Shown: positions 1 through 8,223, counted from the stretch's first letter. The stretch: DNA of 25,765 bases from JBGPJM01 sp041485385 (GCA_041485385.1 JBGPJM010000049.1:1-25765), one strand, 5' to 3'. Notes: a model not told the origin generated them from the letters alone. Translations and numbers: made by a program.

Positions 1-375
1 ATGGTCGGGGCGCTGGTGATGAGCTTCGGGCGCGTGCCCGTGACGGCGATCGACGGGTGGGGCCCGGGGGGCGTGGGGGGCGTGGGTGGGGGGGTGGGGC
101 CGGCCCTGACGCTGATCGCGGGGATTTCCGGGGCGGGGTTCGAGTTCGCCCTGCGGGTCGCCGCGCCGGTCCTGTGCATCATCCTCGTGGAAACGATCGC
201 GTCGGCGCTGGTGATGAAGACGATGCCGCAGATCAACATCATGAGCATCGGGTTTGCCGTCAAGGTCGTGGCCGGGTTCGTGGCGGCGATCGCGGCCCTG
301 GGGACAATCGAGCAGATCATCGGGGACGAGGTGATGGGGGTGTGCGGGGCCATGATGAAGTGGGCGGGCGGCTGA
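1..375 (+). CDS. fliR: Flagellar export gate protein FliR, C-terminal part
   Basis: FliR is an integral membrane component of the flagellar type III export gate (FliP-FliQ-FliR), which passes rod, hook and filament subunits across the inner membrane. Only about 124 C-terminal residues are present; the family is usually about 250-260, so the gene is cut by the window edge and the ATG at base 1 is probably an internal Met. Visible are the conserved hydrophobic helix around LRVAAPVLCIILVETI and the family-typical stretch MPQINIMSIGFAVKV (compare the APQxNIFxxGFPxKI pattern of FliR). The order fliR-flhB-flhA supports the call. An odd feature is a Gly-rich segment, GPGGVGGVGGGVGP (about residues 21-34 of this fragment), encoded by runs of G, which looks like a loop expansion. 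The identity is secure; the true start is not visible. Confidence 0.9.
   Translation: MVGALVMSFGRVPVTAIDGWGPGGVGGVGGGVGPALTLIAGISGAGFEFALRVAAPVLCIILVETIASALVMKTMPQINIMSIGFAVKVVAGFVAAIAALGTIEQIIGDEVMGVCGAMMKWAGG
66..99 (+). other. G-quadruplex-like G tract in fliR
   Basis: Five G runs (66-71, 75-80, 84-86, 88-94 and 96-99) with loops of 1-3 bases lie inside fliR and encode its Gly-rich loop. The motif is canonical for a G4. Confidence 0.6.
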
Positions 376-378
376 GTC

Positions 379-408
379 GGGGCGGGGGCGGCGGGTGGCG
401 GGGGGGGG
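379..408 (+). other. G-quadruplex-like G tract between fliR and flhB
   Basis: G runs at 379-382, 384-388, 393-395 and 400-408 (nine in a row) with loops of 1-4 bases lie just after the fliR stop, in the leader of flhB. The nine-base run is a candidate slippage or sequencing-error site. Confidence 0.6.
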
Positions 409-474
409 TTGCTTGCGGTCGGATCGCGACGTGTTCTCCGGTCTCCCTGGCGTCGAGATGAGGTTCAAGGATCC

Positions 475-1539
475 ATGCCCGAGGAACTCGGCGAAAGAAC
501 GGAACAACCGACCTCCCGCCGGCTGAGCCAGGCGAGGCGGCGGGGGCAGCTCGCCAAGAGCGCGGACTTCTCTTCGTCGGTGGAGCTCATCGGCGCCCTG
601 ATCATCCTGCTCACGCTGGGGACGGGCCTGGTGAATGGGCTGGCGGCGGTGCTGCGGACGCTGCTGGGAGGGCGGGGCGTCGCCGTGCTCTCGCTGAACT
701 CGGTCGGCGAGCTCATGCGGTGGTCGATGTGGCGCGGGGTGTGGCTGGTCGCGCCGATGGTGCTGCTTATCGTGGCGGTGGGCGTGCTGGCGCAGTTCCT
801 TCAGGTGGGGTGGCTGCTGACGCTCGAGCCGCTGAAGCCCAACATCGGCAGGCTGAACCCGCTCGGGGGGGTGAAGAAACTGCTGGGGCGCCGCAGCGCG
901 GTCAAGGGCCTCGTGAGCGTGCTGAAACTGGCGGTTGTGCTCGTGGTGGTGGTGCTGGTGCTGCGGGCGCAGGTCAGACAGATCGCGGGGCTGCCGGCGC
1001 TGGGCGCGGTGGCGGCGCTGGCGATGAGCGGGAAGATCGTCCTCAAGTTGATCACCTGGATGCTTGTGCTGATGCTGATCATCGGGCTGCTGGACCTTAT
1101 GTACCAGCGGTGGCAGCGGACGAAGGACCTGAAGATGACCAAGCAGGAGGTGAAGGACGAGCGGAAGAGCATGGAGGGCGACATGGAGGTCAAGGCCCGC
1201 CGGCTGCGGATGGCGCGTCAGATGCTGTTGCAGCAGCTGCGCAGGGACGTGCCGACCGCGGACGTGGTGGTGACGAACCCGACGCACTTCGCGGTGGCCA
1301 TCAAGTACGACCAGGACAAGATGGCCGCGCCGAAGGTTGTGGCCAAGGGGGCGGACTACATGGCCTTCCGGATCCGAGAACTGGCCGTGGCGTCGGGGGT
1401 GCCGATCGTCGAGAAGCCGGCGCTGGCGCGGGCGTTGTACGCGGAGGTGGCGGTGGGCCGGCATATCGCGCCGGAGTTCTTCCAGGCCGTGGCGGAGATC
1501 CTGGCGTACGTGTACAGGCTGAAGGGCAAGGCGGCGTGA
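475..1539 (+). CDS. flhB: Flagellar export apparatus protein FlhB
   Basis: FlhB is the export-gate protein that switches substrate specificity from rod/hook to filament proteins by self-cleavage. The 354-residue product has the family length. Its N-terminus (GERTEQPTSRRLSQARRRGQ) is the usual cytoplasmic lead-in of FlhB. Hydrophobic segments lie near residues 37-60, 90-111, 149-165 and 187-208, followed by a charged linker and the cytoplasmic domain. The autocleavage motif NPTH is intact at residues 268-271. The frame is open further upstream to an ATG at 409, but I chose 475 because family homology begins there and AAGGA lies just upstream. The gene sits 99 bases after fliR and 60 bases before flhA, presumably in one transcript. 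Confidence 0.96.
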   Translation: MPEELGERTEQPTSRRLSQARRRGQLAKSADFSSSVELIGALIILLTLGTGLVNGLAAVLRTLLGGRGVAVLSLNSVGELMRWSMWRGVWLVAPMVLLIVAVGVLAQFLQVGWLLTLEPLKPNIGRLNPLGGVKKLLGRRSAVKGLVSVLKLAVVLVVVVLVLRAQVRQIAGLPALGAVAALAMSGKIVLKLITWMLVLMLIIGLLDLMYQRWQRTKDLKMTKQEVKDERKSMEGDMEVKARRLRMARQMLLQQLRRDVPTADVVVTNPTHFAVAIKYDQDKMAAPKVVAKGADYMAFRIRELAVASGVPIVEKPALARALYAEVAVGRHIAPEFFQAVAEILAYVYRLKGKAA

Positions 1540-1599
1540 CCGTCGTGGACCGGTGACTAGAGACGCGGGCGGGTCGGGGCGGATGTTCAGGAGTTCCTC

Positions 1600-3804
1600 G
1601 TGGCGACAGCGGTGACCAGCAGGAGCGGGAGGATCGGGGCGGGGCGCGTGGTGCTGCCCGGGTGGGTGCACGCGCTGAAGGAGCACCGCGGGCTGATCGT
1701 GCCGGTGGCGTTCGTGGCGCTCCTGGCGGTGATTCTCGTGCCGCTCCCGCCGGTGATGCTGGACGTGCTGATCTGCCTGAACATCACGGTGGCGGTCATC
1801 ATGCTCCTGACCACCATCTACATGGACCATCCGCTGGATTTCAGCGTGTTCCCGTCGCTGCTCCTGGCGACAACCCTGCTCCGGCTGGTGCTGAACATCG
1901 CCTCGACGCGCCTCATCCTGAGCGCCAAGGCGAGCACGCCCCAGGACGCCATCGGCGTGGCGGGGCACGTGATCAGCACGTTCGGGAGCTTCGTCGCGGG
2001 CGATTCGCTCGTGGTGGGCATCATCATCTTCCTGATCCTGGTCGTGGTGCAGTTCGTGGTGATCACCAAGGGCGCGACCCGCATCAGCGAAGTCGCCGCG
2101 AGGTTCACCCTAGACGCGATGCCCGGCAAGCAGATGGCGATCGACGCGGACCTGAACGCGGGGACGATCGACGAGAAGGAGGCCCGGCGCCGGCGGGAAC
2201 GGATCTCGCAGGAGGCGGACTTCTTCGGAGCGATGGACGGTGCGTCGAAGTTCGTCCGCGGCGACGCGGTGGCCGGGATCATCATCACGTTCATCAACAT
2301 CGCCGGCGGGTTCGCGATCGGGACGATCGAGCGGGGCTGGCCGGCGGGTCAGACCGCGCACGTCTTCACCACCCTGACGATCGGCGACGGCCTGACGGCG
2401 CAGATCCCGGCGTTCGTGATCGCCATCGCCTCGGCGCTGATCGTGACACGCTCGGGGTCGAAGCAGCAACTCGGGAAGGAGCTGACGGGCCAGCTCGCCA
2501 GCCAGCCCATGGCGCTGTTCATCACGGCGGGCTTCCTGGGGATGCTCGCGCTGACGCCCCTGCCCAAGCTGCCGCTCCTGGTCACCGCCGTCGGCCTGGC
2601 CGCGATCGGCGTGAGCATGAACCGGGCGACGCGGACCAAACAGCAGGCCGCCAGCTCGGAGGAGGCGGCGAGGAAACTCGCCAAGGCGGAGCCGCCCGCG
2701 GCGGAATCGCTCCTGAAACTGGATACGCTGGAGCTCGAGGTTGGGTACGGGCTCGTGCGGCTCGTGGACGTGAACCAGAAGGGCGATCTTCTGGAACGGA
2801 TCAGCGCGATCCGGCGGCAGGTCGCCGCGGAGATGGGGTTCATCGTGCCGCCCGTGCGGATCAGGGACAACATGCAGCTCGTGCCGGAGGAGTACCGGAT
2901 CAAGATCAAGGGCAACGTCGTGGCGCGCGGCCAGACGATCCCGGGCAAGCTGCTCGCGATGGACTCGGGGATCGCGTCCGGAAGAATCGAGGGCATCCGG
3001 ACCAAGGAGCCGGCGTTCGGGCTGGATGCCTGGTGGATTGACCCGGCGCTCAAGACCCGGGCCGAGACGATGAACTACACGGTGGTGGACCCCTCGAGCG
3101 TGCTGGCGACGCACCTGACGGAGATTGTGAAACAGCACGCCGACGAGCTGCTCACGCGCGAGGAAGTGAACAACCTGCTGGCGCAGCTCAAAGAGAAGAG
3201 CCCGAAGCTCGTGGAGGAGGTCGTGCCGGCGGTGGTCAAGCCGGGCGAGCTGCAGAAGGTTCTGCAGAACCTGCTGAAGGAGCGCGTGCCCGTGCGGGAT
3301 CTGGAGACGATCCTGGAGACCCTGGCGGACTGGGGCACGAAGACCAAGGACATGGACGTCCTGACCGAGTACGTGCGCAACGCCCTGCGCCGGACGATCT
3401 GCCAGCAGTACGCGACGCCGATCGATGCCTCGCCCGTCAGCGGAGGCTCCCTGGCCGGGCTGGGCGACGGCGCGCAGCGTATCGTGTGCGTGACGCTCGA
3501 CCCCGCGCTCGAGGACCTGATCAACGGGTACATCGACCGGTCGACGGCCGGGACGGCCGTAACGATGCCCGCGGCGGTGGCCTCCAGGGTCGCGTCGCAC
3601 ATCATCGGGTCGCTGAAACAGGTGACGGCGGGCGGGCACCAGCCGGTGGTGCTGGCGTCTCCGCAGGTGAGGGCCGTCGTGAGGCAGCTGCTCCAGCCGC
3701 ACCTGCCGAACGTGGCCGTGCTGGGGTACAACGAGGCTGTGGCGGGGGTGGAGGTCGAGTCGATGGCGCTGGTGGGGCCGCCGGCGGAGGGCTTGGCGGC
3801 GTGA
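1600..3804 (+). CDS. flhA: Flagellar export protein FlhA
   Basis: FlhA is the large export-gate protein. Its membrane part couples proton flow to export and its cytoplasmic domain forms a ring that docks chaperone-substrate complexes. The 734-residue product has the expected length. The first ~330 residues contain about eight hydrophobic segments and a cytoplasmic loop carrying the FHIPEP-family signature at residues 161-179 (RISEVAARF...DAMPGKQM). Another conserved block is HPLDFSVFPSLLLATTLLR near residue 75. The soluble domain starts around residue 350. The start is a GTG with AGGAG at 1589-1593, six bases upstream. It follows flhB in the usual order. A weak hairpin with a short T run (3896-3920) follows the gene. 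Confidence 0.97.
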   Translation: MATAVTSRSGRIGAGRVVLPGWVHALKEHRGLIVPVAFVALLAVILVPLPPVMLDVLICLNITVAVIMLLTTIYMDHPLDFSVFPSLLLATTLLRLVLNIASTRLILSAKASTPQDAIGVAGHVISTFGSFVAGDSLVVGIIIFLILVVVQFVVITKGATRISEVAARFTLDAMPGKQMAIDADLNAGTIDEKEARRRRERISQEADFFGAMDGASKFVRGDAVAGIIITFINIAGGFAIGTIERGWPAGQTAHVFTTLTIGDGLTAQIPAFVIAIASALIVTRSGSKQQLGKELTGQLASQPMALFITAGFLGMLALTPLPKLPLLVTAVGLAAIGVSMNRATRTKQQAASSEEAARKLAKAEPPAAESLLKLDTLELEVGYGLVRLVDVNQKGDLLERISAIRRQVAAEMGFIVPPVRIRDNMQLVPEEYRIKIKGNVVARGQTIPGKLLAMDSGIASGRIEGIRTKEPAFGLDAWWIDPALKTRAETMNYTVVDPSSVLATHLTEIVKQHADELLTREEVNNLLAQLKEKSPKLVEEVVPAVVKPGELQKVLQNLLKERVPVRDLETILETLADWGTKTKDMDVLTEYVRNALRRTICQQYATPIDASPVSGGSLAGLGDGAQRIVCVTLDPALEDLINGYIDRSTAGTAVTMPAAVASRVASHIIGSLKQVTAGGHQPVVLASPQVRAVVRQLLQPHLPNVAVLGYNEAVAGVEVESMALVGPPAEGLAA

Positions 3805-3895
3805 GAGGTCCCCATCGCCACGACGGGCGAGGGCAAACGGCATGATTCGACACAGATTGGCACGAACGGGGAGAAGAGGTCGATGAGAGAGGACG

Positions 3896-3920
3896 GAGCC
3901 GTTTTCTTCTCCGGCTCTTT
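3896..3920 (+). terminator. Possible weak terminator after flhA
   Basis: A 6-bp perfect stem (GAGCCG/CGGCTC, arms 3896-3901 and 3912-3917) with a 10-base T-rich loop is followed by TTT. It lies about 90 bases after the flhA stop. The stem is short and the T run is only three bases, so it may be weak or fortuitous. Confidence 0.3.
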
Positions 3921-3941
3921 CGTGCGTTCGATGGACCCGCA

Positions 3942-3970
3942 CTGAAATGATCTGACATGAACAGTATTTA
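3942..3970 (+). promoter_or_regulatory. Candidate promoter upstream of flhF
   Basis: CTGAAA (3942-3947) and TATTTA (3965-3970) are separated by 17 bases in one of the few AT-rich patches of the first 7 kb, 98 bases before flhF. Matches to the housekeeping consensus are only 4/6 and 3/6. The call rests mainly on position, spacing and local composition, in the one long break of the flagellar gene row. Confidence 0.25.
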
Positions 3971-3987
3971 ACACGGGCGAGGCGGGT

Positions 3988-4006
3988 CGCGGGCTGTTCG
4001 CCCGCG
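3988..4006 (+). other. Hairpin in the flhF leader
   Basis: A perfect 7-bp stem, CGCGGGC/GCCCGCG (arms 3988-3994 and 4000-4006), with a 5-base loop TGTTC lies 62 bases upstream of the flhF start. There is no T run, so it is not a typical terminator. It could be a leader RNA structure, or chance in GC-rich DNA. Confidence 0.3.
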
Positions 4007-4068
4007 GGACGGCAAGACACAGGCAGGACGCCGGTGTCGAGTCCATTCGACGGCCAAGGACGGCGCCT

Positions 4069-5631
4069 ATGCAGCTACGAGCATTCCGTGGAAAGACGAT
4101 GGCCGACGTCCTGTCGGCCGTGAAGCGAGAACTCGGCCGGGACGCCGTGATCGTTCATACGCGGACGTTCAAGCTCGGGGGAGTGATGGGGATCGGGGCG
4201 AGGTCCATCGTGGAGGTCATCGCGGGGGCCGGGAAGGGGTCGAAGCCGGCCGAGAAAGACGCCGCGGCCGCCGCGCGCCGAGCGACGAGGCGCACAGCGG
4301 AGCTCCAGAGCAGCGAGGCGACCGTGCGGCGGGGCGGAGCCAACGGGGCCGTGGTCTCAACGGCGGCGAAGATCGCAATCCCGCAGAAAATGAGCCTGGC
4401 GACAGCGGACACCGATCCGGCGGCCAGGGTTGCCGGCAGCGGAGAACTGCTGCGGGTGCGGAAGCGGCGGTTGGCCGAGGGTGGGGCGTCGGGCAGAGTG
4501 AAGTCGGTCGCGGACGCCGCGCCGGAGATGGTGGGCGAGGACGAGGCCTTGCCGTCCGGGCGCTTGGGTATCCAGGAAGCCGAGTGCGCGGTGAAACGCG
4601 TGGTCCGGATGGCGATGTCCGGTTCGTCATCGGCGCGGGCCGGGCGGGAGGCGAGATGGGCGCCCAGCGAGAGCCTGGAGCAACAGGGACGACCCGCCTC
4701 CGAAGCGACGCGCCCGGACCTCGAGGACGAAGTCGCGGAAATCAAGCGCATGGTGGGCCAGATGCTGCGGTCGACTGGCGCGGCGCCGGCGGCCAGTGTG
4801 GCGGAGGCGGGCGCGTCGAACATGCCCGAGGCCCTGTACAAGCACTATCTGAAGCTGCTGGCGGGGGAGGTCGCAAAGGACCTTTGTGACCAGATCGTCG
4901 GCGCGGTCCGTGCAGAGCTGACCGACGAGGCGATGACGGACGATCGGGCGGTTCGGGCGGCGGTGCTCCGGCACCTGGCCGCGAGGATCCCCGTGGCCGA
5001 GGAGATGGCGGCGCCGATGCGCGGGCGGGACGGGCGCCCCCGGGTGCTCGCGCTGGTCGGGCCGACGGGTGTGGGCAAGACGACGACGGTGGCGAAACTG
5101 GCCGCCGCGTACCGGCTGAAGCATGGCCGCAGCGTCGGGCTGATCACGTGCGACACCTACCGGATCGCGGCGGTCGAACAGCTGAAGACGTACGCGAGCA
5201 TCATCGGCGTGCCGCTGAAGGTCGCGATGACGCCCGAGGAGATGGCGCAGGCCTGCCGCGAGCTCGGCGAGTGCGACGTGATCCTGATCGACACGGCGGG
5301 TCGGTCACCCTCCGACGACGTGCGGCTGGAGGAGCTGCGACGCTTCCTGAACGCGGCGCAGCCTCATGAAACGCACCTCGTGCTGTCGAGCGCGGCGAGC
5401 CAAACGTCGCTCCTGCGGGCGGCGGGGCGGTTCGCGCCGGTGGCGCCCAACAAGGTCATCTTTACGAAGCTCGACGAGGCCGTCGGGTTCGGCGTGCTGC
5501 TGAACGTCGCGCACCGGATCGACGCGGATCTGTCGTTCGTGACGACCGGCCAGCAAGTGCCGGACCACATCGAGGCGGGGCGCGCGGATCGGCTGGCGCG
5601 GCTTGTGCTCGAAGGGGAGTTCACCTCATGA
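4069..5631 (+). CDS. flhF: Flagellar placement SRP-type GTPase FlhF
   Basis: FlhF is an SRP-family GTPase (related to Ffh and FtsY) that recruits early flagellar parts to the assembly site. Its start, MQLRAFRGKTMADVLSAVKR, is the typical FlhF B-domain beginning. The C-terminal NG domain carries G1 GPTGVGKT (331-338), the SRP block DTYRIAAVEQLKTYA (362-376), DTAGRS (408-413), TKLDE (466-470) and TTGQQVPDHI (492-501). At 520 residues it is longer than many FlhF proteins (about 370-450). The extra length is a low-complexity Ala/Arg/Ser linker at roughly 55-245. AAGGA at 4056-4060 gives a well-spaced ribosome site. The last four bases overlap flhG (ATGA), its known regulatory partner. Confidence 0.96.
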   Translation: MQLRAFRGKTMADVLSAVKRELGRDAVIVHTRTFKLGGVMGIGARSIVEVIAGAGKGSKPAEKDAAAAARRATRRTAELQSSEATVRRGGANGAVVSTAAKIAIPQKMSLATADTDPAARVAGSGELLRVRKRRLAEGGASGRVKSVADAAPEMVGEDEALPSGRLGIQEAECAVKRVVRMAMSGSSSARAGREARWAPSESLEQQGRPASEATRPDLEDEVAEIKRMVGQMLRSTGAAPAASVAEAGASNMPEALYKHYLKLLAGEVAKDLCDQIVGAVRAELTDEAMTDDRAVRAAVLRHLAARIPVAEEMAAPMRGRDGRPRVLALVGPTGVGKTTTVAKLAAAYRLKHGRSVGLITCDTYRIAAVEQLKTYASIIGVPLKVAMTPEEMAQACRELGECDVILIDTAGRSPSDDVRLEELRRFLNAAQPHETHLVLSSAASQTSLLRAAGRFAPVAPNKVIFTKLDEAVGFGVLLNVAHRIDADLSFVTTGQQVPDHIEAGRADRLARLVLEGEFTS

Positions 5632-6707
5632 ATGCTCAAGACACCGGCGACGAGCGGCGTTCGGCCGCGGCAACGGAGGCCGGCGGCGTCGCGATCATCG
5701 ACGACCAGGCCTCTCGCCTTCGGGCGCTCGTGCTGGCGCTGGGGGGCGACCTCGGCGCCGCCAGGCCCGCCCCGGACCGGCCCGGCGACGGTGAGCCCGC
5801 GCGTGCTCCGCGGCTTGTCCCCGGCACGCGGGCGAAGGTCATCACGATCTCCTCGGGAAAAGGCGGCGTGGGCAAGACGAACACGGCGGTGAACCTCTGC
5901 ATAGCGTTGACGCGGATGGGCGCGCGGGTGACCCTGATGGATGCGGACCTGGGGACGGCCAACGCGGACGTCGTATGCGGGCTGATGCCCTCGGCGAGGC
6001 TGGAGCACGTGATCCACCCCGCGCCATCGTTCGACGGTGGGTATCGGCGGCTGCACGACATCCTGATCGATGCGCCCGGCGGTTTCCGGCTCGCTCCCGG
6101 GACGGCGGGCGTGGCGCGGATGGCCGACCTCGGGCTGGAGCAGCGCGGGCAGCTCTTGGCGGAACTCGAACAGCTCGGGTCCGACGCGGACGTCCTGGTG
6201 ATCGACGCGGCCGCGGGGGTGGGGAGCACGGTGACCTCGCTCATGGACGCGGCGGACCTGGCGATCGTGGTCACGACGCCGGAGCCGACAGCGATCGCGG
6301 ACGCCTACGCGGTGATCAAGTGCGACCTGACGCGCCGGCGGGAGGCGGGCGCACGAGTGAACGGGGCGTCGCATAACCTGTCGCTCCTGGTGAATCAGGC
6401 CGCGGACGGCCTGGAGGCCAGGTCGGTGCACGCGCGGATCGCCTCGGTGTGCGCGAAGTTCCTCGGATTGGAGCTTTCATTCGAGGGGTGGATCGAACAG
6501 GACATGCATGTATCGGAGTCTGTTCGTGCGAAGAAGCCCTACATGTTGCACAGCCCGGACTGTCACGCGAGCCGCGACATACAGCGGGTCGCCGGTTCGA
6601 TCACACAACGCCTTGGGCTCCGCGGGTTGCACGCCCCGAAGGAGAACGGGCTCGCCGTGAAAGGGGGCAGGCTGTCGCGACTGTTCCGGCGCGGGGTGGC
6701 TGAGTAA
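5628..6707 (+). CDS. flhG: Flagellar number regulator FlhG (MinD-like ATPase)
   Basis: FlhG (also YlxH/FleN) is a MinD/ParA-type ATPase that controls FlhF and limits flagellar number. The 359-residue product has the deviant Walker A motif GKGGVGKT at residues 77-84, with the signature lysine at 78. It also has LMDADLGTANAD near 103-114 and VIDAAAGVGS in the second half. The N-terminal DQASRLR (26-32) matches the DQAxxLR element of FlhG that stimulates FlhF GTPase activity. It is coupled to flhF through an ATGA overlap. A MinD proper is unlikely because of the DQA element and the flagellar context. Confidence 0.93.
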   Translation: MNAQDTGDERRSAAATEAGGVAIIDDQASRLRALVLALGGDLGAARPAPDRPGDGEPARAPRLVPGTRAKVITISSGKGGVGKTNTAVNLCIALTRMGARVTLMDADLGTANADVVCGLMPSARLEHVIHPAPSFDGGYRRLHDILIDAPGGFRLAPGTAGVARMADLGLEQRGQLLAELEQLGSDADVLVIDAAAGVGSTVTSLMDAADLAIVVTTPEPTAIADAYAVIKCDLTRRREAGARVNGASHNLSLLVNQAADGLEARSVHARIASVCAKFLGLELSFEGWIEQDMHVSESVRAKKPYMLHSPDCHASRDIQRVAGSITQRLGLRGLHAPKENGLAVKGGRLSRLFRRGVAE

Positions 6708-6821
6708 ACCGAAATGGCTGTGATCGGCGCGGGCCGAATTGGATTGTGTAGTGGAAACGTCCGATGGAGGACGATCTGTGGTACCTCGCAGGCCTGGCGC
6801 CTGCTTCTTCGAGGGACGGCG

Positions 6822-7121
6822 TTGACCCCAGGAATCCCGGCAAAAGTGGTTGCCTCGTCGATGGGGTTGGCCGCGTTCGTGGTGGCGGTGGTGGCGGGTC
6901 TGGCCGCGGACAACCCGACGGAGAACATCCTGGTGCGCGCCCTGGTCAGCCTGTGCGGGTGCTACGCCGCGGGCTTCATCGCGGGCACGGTGGCGGAGCG
7001 CGCGGTGATGGAACGGATCGACGAGTACCTGAAGACCAATGCGATCGAGGAGCCGGGCGAAGCCAGAGCGCCCGGCGCGCCCGCGGCGGGGGGCGGCGCG
7101 GGACGCGCGACAGTGACATGA
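6822..7121 (+). CDS. Small membrane protein of the flagellar cluster, function unknown
   Basis: I do not recognise this family. The frame is open from an ATG at 6714, six bases after flhG. I favour a TTG start at 6822 (99 residues) because GAGGGA lies at 6811-6816 and because the residues before it look non-native (Arg-rich, no homology-like pattern). The product has a hydrophobic segment near residues 11-28 (MGLAAFVVAVVAGLAA), a second near 36-51 (LVRALVSLCGCYAAGFIAG), then a charged helix ERAVMERIDEYLKTN and a low-complexity Ala/Gly tail. It is probably a two-pass inner-membrane protein with both ends on the same side. Its place between flhG and fliA suggests a role in flagellar control. 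The coding frame is likely real; the start is uncertain. Confidence 0.65.
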   Translation: MTPGIPAKVVASSMGLAAFVVAVVAGLAADNPTENILVRALVSLCGCYAAGFIAGTVAERAVMERIDEYLKTNAIEEPGEARAPGAPAAGGGAGRATVT

Positions 7122-7138
7122 AATTTTCTTGAAACGAC

Positions 7139-7165
7139 TTGCGTGCCGCCGGACTTTGATATACT
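7139..7165 (+). promoter_or_regulatory. Candidate extended -10 promoter for fliA
   Basis: TATACT at 7160-7165 matches the housekeeping -10 consensus in 5/6 positions. It is preceded by TG plus one base (7157-7159), making an extended -10 element. A weak -35, TTGCGT (7139-7144), is spaced by 15 bases. Predicted transcription would start near 7172, about 90 bases before the fliA start codon. The site lies just after the stop of the small membrane-protein gene, in a locally AT-rich stretch. Confidence 0.45.
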
Positions 7166-7262
7166 GCGGGCGGCCAGGGCCACGGAACGGTCATGAGCCA
7201 CGGATCGATGAGCGGGTGCAAGGGTTGCACGTGCTCAGAGGAAGATGGTCAAGGAGCGGGCC

Positions 7263-8126
7263 ATGTCAAGGATGAGGACGCTGTCGTCAGGCAGCCGGGG
7301 CGGCGGGCGGTACGCGGCGGAACATGCCGAACCTTCAAACATTCCGAGTCGGTACGACTCCATGCCCATGCGGGAGGTGTGGAAGGAGTACCAGCGCGAG
7401 CGCCCGGAGGAGATCCGCAACTACCTGATGGAGAAGTTCCTCCCGCTCGTGCGCTACAACGCCGAGCGCATCTACACGCGACTGCCCGACGAGGTGGACA
7501 TCCAGGATCTGATGTCCGCCGGGCTCTTCGGGTTGATGGACGCGATCGACGCGTTCGACCTGGAGCGCGGCGTGAAGTTCGAAACGTACTGCGCGCCGCG
7601 GATCCGCGGCGCGATCCTCGACGAACTCCGCTCGATGGACTGGGTGCCGCGCCTGGTGCGCCATCGTACGTCGCGGGTCGAGGGCGCCCGGCAGAAGTAC
7701 GAGATGGAGTTCGGCCGCGCCCCGACCGACGACGAGCTGGCGACGCAGCTGAACCTGGAGGGGGAGGAGTTCGACAAGTACATCCGCGATGGGTCGGCCG
7801 TGGGTGTGTCGAGCCTCGCGCGGAAGTGCTTCCATTCCGACGGGAACAAGGACGTCCGCGAGATCGACGTCATCAAGGACGAATCGCAGCACAACCCGTT
7901 CTCCGAGATCCAGCGGAAGGATGTCAAGGACCTGATCACCAAGGGGCTCTCGCGGGCCGAGCGGCTCATCGTGGTGCTCTACTACTACGAAGAGATGACC
8001 ATGAAGGAGATCGGCGCGACGCTCGATCTCTCCGAGTCGCGCGTCAGCCAGATGCACTCCTCGATCCTGGCAAGGCTGAAGGCCCAGATGCAGCACAAGG
8101 CACGCGAGCTCGAGCCGGTGGAGTAG
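7263..8126 (+). CDS. fliA: Flagellar/motility sigma factor FliA (sigma-28, WhiG type)
   Basis: FliA directs RNA polymerase to late flagellar and chemotaxis promoters and is normally held by the anti-sigma factor FlgM (not in this window). The 287-residue product shows region 2 at about 56-125 (RLPDEVDIQDLMSAGLFGLM, then FETYCAPRIRGAILDELRSMDWVPR, the classic FliA/WhiG block), region 3 at about 138-175 (GRAPTDDELA) and region 4 at about 225-275, with the helix-turn-helix MKEIGATLDLSESRVSQMHS. The start at 7263 has AAGGAG at 7251-7256 with six bases of spacing. An ATG at 7245 is in frame but has its purine stretch too close. The gene ends the flagellar block and a strong hairpin follows. Confidence 0.95.
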   Translation: MSRMRTLSSGSRGGGRYAAEHAEPSNIPSRYDSMPMREVWKEYQRERPEEIRNYLMEKFLPLVRYNAERIYTRLPDEVDIQDLMSAGLFGLMDAIDAFDLERGVKFETYCAPRIRGAILDELRSMDWVPRLVRHRTSRVEGARQKYEMEFGRAPTDDELATQLNLEGEEFDKYIRDGSAVGVSSLARKCFHSDGNKDVREIDVIKDESQHNPFSEIQRKDVKDLITKGLSRAERLIVVLYYYEEMTMKEIGATLDLSESRVSQMHSSILARLKAQMQHKARELEPVE

Positions 8127-8187
8127 ACGCACGCGGGCGTGGGAGGGACTGACGCGGCAGGCGCGCTCAACAGAACGACACCCAATG

Positions 8188-8223
8188 GAGCCCCGGCAAC
8201 CTCGATAGAGGGAGCCGGGGCTC
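8188..8223 (+). terminator. Structured hairpin after fliA, likely terminator
   Basis: A perfect 10-bp stem (GAGCCCCGGC at 8188-8197, GCCGGGGCTC at 8214-8223) encloses an AA/GA 2x2 internal loop, a further 4-bp stem (CCTC/GAGG) and a GATA tetraloop. It lies 61 bases after the fliA stop and 116 before folK. Only a short TTT follows some bases downstream, so it is not a textbook intrinsic terminator. It may stop transcription with help or protect the 3' end of the fliA mRNA. Confidence 0.6.

Noticed and set aside
2110..4020. Long open frame on the - strand across flhA (636 residues)
   Set aside because: It is the antisense shadow of flhA. The product is Arg/His/Pro-rich with no family motif, while the + strand frame has full FlhA signatures.
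7245..7262. Alternative fliA start at 7245
   Set aside because: The purine stretch before it is only two to three bases away, whereas the ATG at 7263 has AAGGAG at ideal spacing.
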